A DNA stretch of 7,296 nucleotides from positions 1 through 7,296 of the forward strand of contig JARPAQ010000082.1 in NCBI GenBank assembly GCA_029460375.1, written 5' to 3'. This document shows positions 6,056 through 7,296 of this stretch, piece by piece; position 1 is the first letter of the stretch, and the number at the start of each line of letters is the position of its first letter. The position numbers and the translations under genes were made by a program. Under the pieces are notes generated by a model. That model saw nothing but the letters and a program-made list of their open reading frames with translations, was not told the origin of the DNA and ran no database searches. Origin of the DNA: Nitrososphaerota archaeon (GTDB lineage Archaea > Thermoproteota > Nitrososphaeria > Nitrososphaerales > JACPRH01).

Positions 6056-6577
6056 ATGGAGTTTCGTAGTCTTCTTCGAGATAGGCATTCAGTAAGGTCT
6101 TTTAGACCCGATGATGTAGAGCAAGAGAAGGTTCTGAGGATTCTGCAGGATGCTATACGTTCACCGAGCGCGGGGAATCTTCAGTCTTGGGAGTTTATGC
6201 TGGTCAGGAATGCGGATGTTAAGAAGCGTCTTGCAGAAGCGGCTTTAGATCAGGACTTTATCGCTGAGGCGCCAGTGGTATTAGTAGTCTGCGCAGATAC
6301 AGGGAAGAGCGGTTGGAAGTATGGTGACCGTGGCAAGAACTTCTACTGCTTGTTAGATGTATCTATGGCATCTATGATTATCCTCCTCTCGGCGGCTGAA
6401 GAGGGGTTAGGCGCATGCTTTGTAGCGGCTTTTGACGATAGAGAGGTCTCAGAGATTCTGAGGCTTCCTGAACAGGTTCGCCCCATAGGGATAATCCCCA
6501 TCGGCTATTCTGGTGAGATGCCTGAGATAACCAGCCGTATGCCTCTGGACAAGGTTTTACACATAGAAACATGGTAG
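6056..6577 (+). CDS. Nitroreductase-family FMN-dependent oxidoreductase
   Basis: This is 173 residues, a normal length for a compact member of the family. These proteins are homodimers that bind FMN and use NAD(P)H to reduce nitro compounds, quinones, flavins or other acceptors. Visible signatures are the N-terminal RHSVRSF (residues 10-16, FMN phosphate contact), SPSAGNLQSW (37-45), and EEGLGACFVAAFD (115-127) leading to VRPIGIIPIGY (141-151). The ATG at 6056 is preferred over the in-frame GTG at 6047: it gives the usual MEFRSLLRDRHSVR start, and the TATA box is 31 bases upstream. It ends at TAG, 12 bases from the convergent gene's stop. It is divergent from the aldehyde oxidoreductase across about 110 bases, so co-regulation is possible. 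The physiological substrate cannot be named from sequence. Confidence 0.9.
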   Translation: MEFRSLLRDRHSVRSFRPDDVEQEKVLRILQDAIRSPSAGNLQSWEFMLVRNADVKKRLAEAALDQDFIAEAPVVLVVCADTGKSGWKYGDRGKNFYCLLDVSMASMIILLSAAEEGLGACFVAAFDDREVSEILRLPEQVRPIGIIPIGYSGEMPEITSRMPLDKVLHIETW

Positions 6578-6589
6578 CGAGACGCGGTT

Positions 6590-6841
6590 TCATTTCAATA
6601 GTTTAAGCAGGTCTCTACGTGAAGTCCGGTACAGTATCTCGCCTCCTCTTTTAACTAGGATTATTCTACTTGCAGGTACGGTTTCAAAATTATCGGACAG
6701 CTCAATAAACTCAGAGAGTGTAACCTCTTTAGCACTGTTGAATTCTCTATACGTCACCGCGTAGAGTTTCGAGTCGTCTGCGTGTAAAGCTCTGCTGAAC
6801 ACCTCTTCAAGTACGCCTTTCCTACGCTTCAAACCTGCCAC
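6590..6841 (-). CDS. Small basic protein, probably MJ1316/UPF0248 (DUF504) family
   Basis: This is 83 residues from the GTG at 6841. The pattern is a basic N-terminus (MAGLKRRKG), a helix (VLEEVFSRAL), then YAVTYREF, an acidic strand region, and VPASRIILVKRGGEILY. That order, especially 'Y-x-V-x-Y-R' followed by 'V-P-x-x-R-I-x-x-(I/V)-x-x-x-G-x-(I/V)-x-(Y/W)', resembles archaeal UPF0248/MJ1316 domains, proposed to recognise RNA ends. The match is from memory and is only moderate. The frame extends to a GTG at 6883, but a TATA box (6869-6877) and a palindrome lie inside that extension. The GTG at 6841 sits 32 bases from the TATA centre, matching the spacing of the other genes here. It is divergent from trpB2 and convergent with the nitroreductase. 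It ends with TGA. Confidence 0.6.
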   Translation of the reverse strand: MAGLKRRKGVLEEVFSRALHADDSKLYAVTYREFNSAKEVTLSEFIELSDNFETVPASRIILVKRGGEILYRTSRRDLLKLLK

Positions 6842-6855
6842 ATGAATGCCTCTAA

Positions 6856-6867
6856 GTTTACGTAAAC
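6856..6867. promoter_or_regulatory. Perfect 12-base palindrome next to TATA box, candidate operator
   Basis: GTTTACGTAAAC is its own reverse complement. It abuts the shared TATA box with one base between them. For the minus-strand gene it lies between TATA and start codon, where a bound protein would block transcription. For trpB2 it lies just upstream of TATA, over the BRE, where binding could repress or activate. Which regulator binds, if any, is unknown. Confidence 0.4.
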
Positions 6868-6868
6868 G

Positions 6869-6877
6869 TATATAAAT
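6869..6877. promoter_or_regulatory. TATA box between divergent genes, possibly bidirectional
   Basis: TATATAAAT on the + strand is a near-consensus box. It predicts a trpB2 transcription start near 6899 and a leader of about 20 bases. On the minus strand it reads ATTTATATA, centred 32 bases upstream of the GTG at 6841, so it may serve both genes. Confidence 0.55.
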
Positions 6878-6907
6878 CCGCACTCCACGAGGAAGACCAT
6901 CGATTAT

Positions 6908-6913
6908 AGGTGA
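6908..6913 (+). promoter_or_regulatory. Shine-Dalgarno site of trpB2
   Basis: AGGTGA is six bases before the ATG at 6920 and matches the anti-Shine-Dalgarno complement GGAGGTGATC. The other complete genes here appear leaderless, so this site sets trpB2 apart. Confidence 0.5.
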
Positions 6914-6919
6914 ATATAC

Positions 6920-7296
6920 ATGTCGAGTTTAAATGCTAACAAAGACGTAGTATTCCTTCCATCAGATGAGATACCTACTTCATGGTACAACATCCTAGCT
7001 GACTTCCCAGAACCACCGCCACCCCCTCTAAACCCCGAGACTCTCCAGCCGATCATGGATCCTACAAAGGAGCCGCCTAAAGCTCCTCTCCTAAGCCTCT
7101 TCGGAGGCGAACTTGTTAAGCAAGAGGTTTCAACAGAGAGATTCATCAAGATACCTGACGAAGTTCTTGAAGCATACCTGCATCTACCGAGACCAACCCC
7201 CCTAGTGAGAGCAAAGCGTCTCGAAAGGTTCTTGAAAACCCCGGCAGAAATATACTACAAATGTGAATACCTCAGTCCACCGGGAAGCCACAAGCC
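6920..7296 (+). CDS. trpB2: Tryptophan synthase beta chain, TrpB2 type (3' end outside window)
   Basis: The first 125 residues are visible. TrpB joins indole and L-serine to form L-tryptophan using pyridoxal phosphate. The N-terminal extension typical of TrpB2 is present: TSWYNILADFPEPPPPPLNP at 20-39, then ELVKQEVSTERFIKIPDEV, and the substrate-side RPTPLVRAKRLE (91-102). The visible part ends in KCEYLSPPGSHK, whose final Lys125 is the expected PLP Schiff-base lysine (GSHK). An in-frame TGA at 6911-6913 forces the ATG at 6920. TrpB2 often occurs apart from the main trp operon in archaea. Here the neighbour is a divergent MJ1316-like gene, with no trpA in view. The gene runs off the window edge, so the remainder was not checked. 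Confidence 0.92.
   Translation, partial: MSSLNANKDVVFLPSDEIPTSWYNILADFPEPPPPPLNPETLQPIMDPTKEPPKAPLLSLFGGELVKQEVSTERFIKIPDEVLEAYLHLPRPTPLVRAKRLERFLKTPAEIYYKCEYLSPPGSHK

Overview
The window looks like part of the chromosome of an uncultivated archaeon, probably in or near the Thermoproteota (TACK) group, although lineage cannot be fixed from sequence alone. The evidence is the set of gene families (tungsten aldehyde:ferredoxin oxidoreductase, TrpB2-type tryptophan synthase beta, a probable MJ1316/UPF0248 protein) and the promoters. AT-rich TATA boxes lie about 30-34 bases upstream of the best start codon of almost every gene. That spacing implies leaderless or nearly leaderless mRNAs, with TTG and GTG used freely as start codons.

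Layout, left to right. (1) Bases 3-539 (+) are the 3' end of a surface protein held by a C-terminal membrane helix. (2) Bases 599-883 (-) encode a 94-residue protein with two membrane helices, convergent with (1) and separated from it by a hairpin. (3) Bases 1047-3224 (-) encode the centrepiece: a 725-residue OmcA/MtrC-like decaheme c-type cytochrome with exactly ten CXXCH motifs. It has an N-terminal membrane helix and 19 uninterrupted collagen-like Gly-X-Y triplets between the membrane and the heme domains. (4) Bases 3540-3989 (-) encode a helix-hairpin-helix protein of the HhH-GPD type. An in-frame amber codon interrupts it, and a 59-codon continuation (3360-3539) restores the length I expect for the family. 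(5) Bases 4080-5945 (-) encode a tungsten aldehyde:ferredoxin oxidoreductase. (6) Bases 6056-6577 (+) encode a nitroreductase-family flavoprotein, divergent from (5). (7) Bases 6590-6841 (-) encode a small MJ1316/UPF0248-like protein. (8) Bases 6920-7296 (+) are the 5' part of a trpB2 gene, divergent from (7). The two share a TATA region that abuts a perfect 12-base palindrome.

How the genes work together. Most look like separate transcription units and not one operon. The cytochrome, the oxidoreductase and the nitroreductase are all redox proteins. A reasonable but unproven reading is that aldehyde oxidation yields reduced ferredoxin inside the cell, while the decaheme cytochrome carries electrons across the cell surface to an external acceptor. 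No quinol-cytochrome linker, ferredoxin or cytochrome c maturation gene lies in the window, so the link is by proximity only.

The strongest points for follow-up are the archaeal decaheme cytochrome on a collagen-like stalk, the in-frame TAG in the HhH gene, and the operator-like palindrome upstream of trpB2. No intergenic stretch exceeds 300 bases. No tRNA, rRNA, CRISPR array or insertion sequence was seen.
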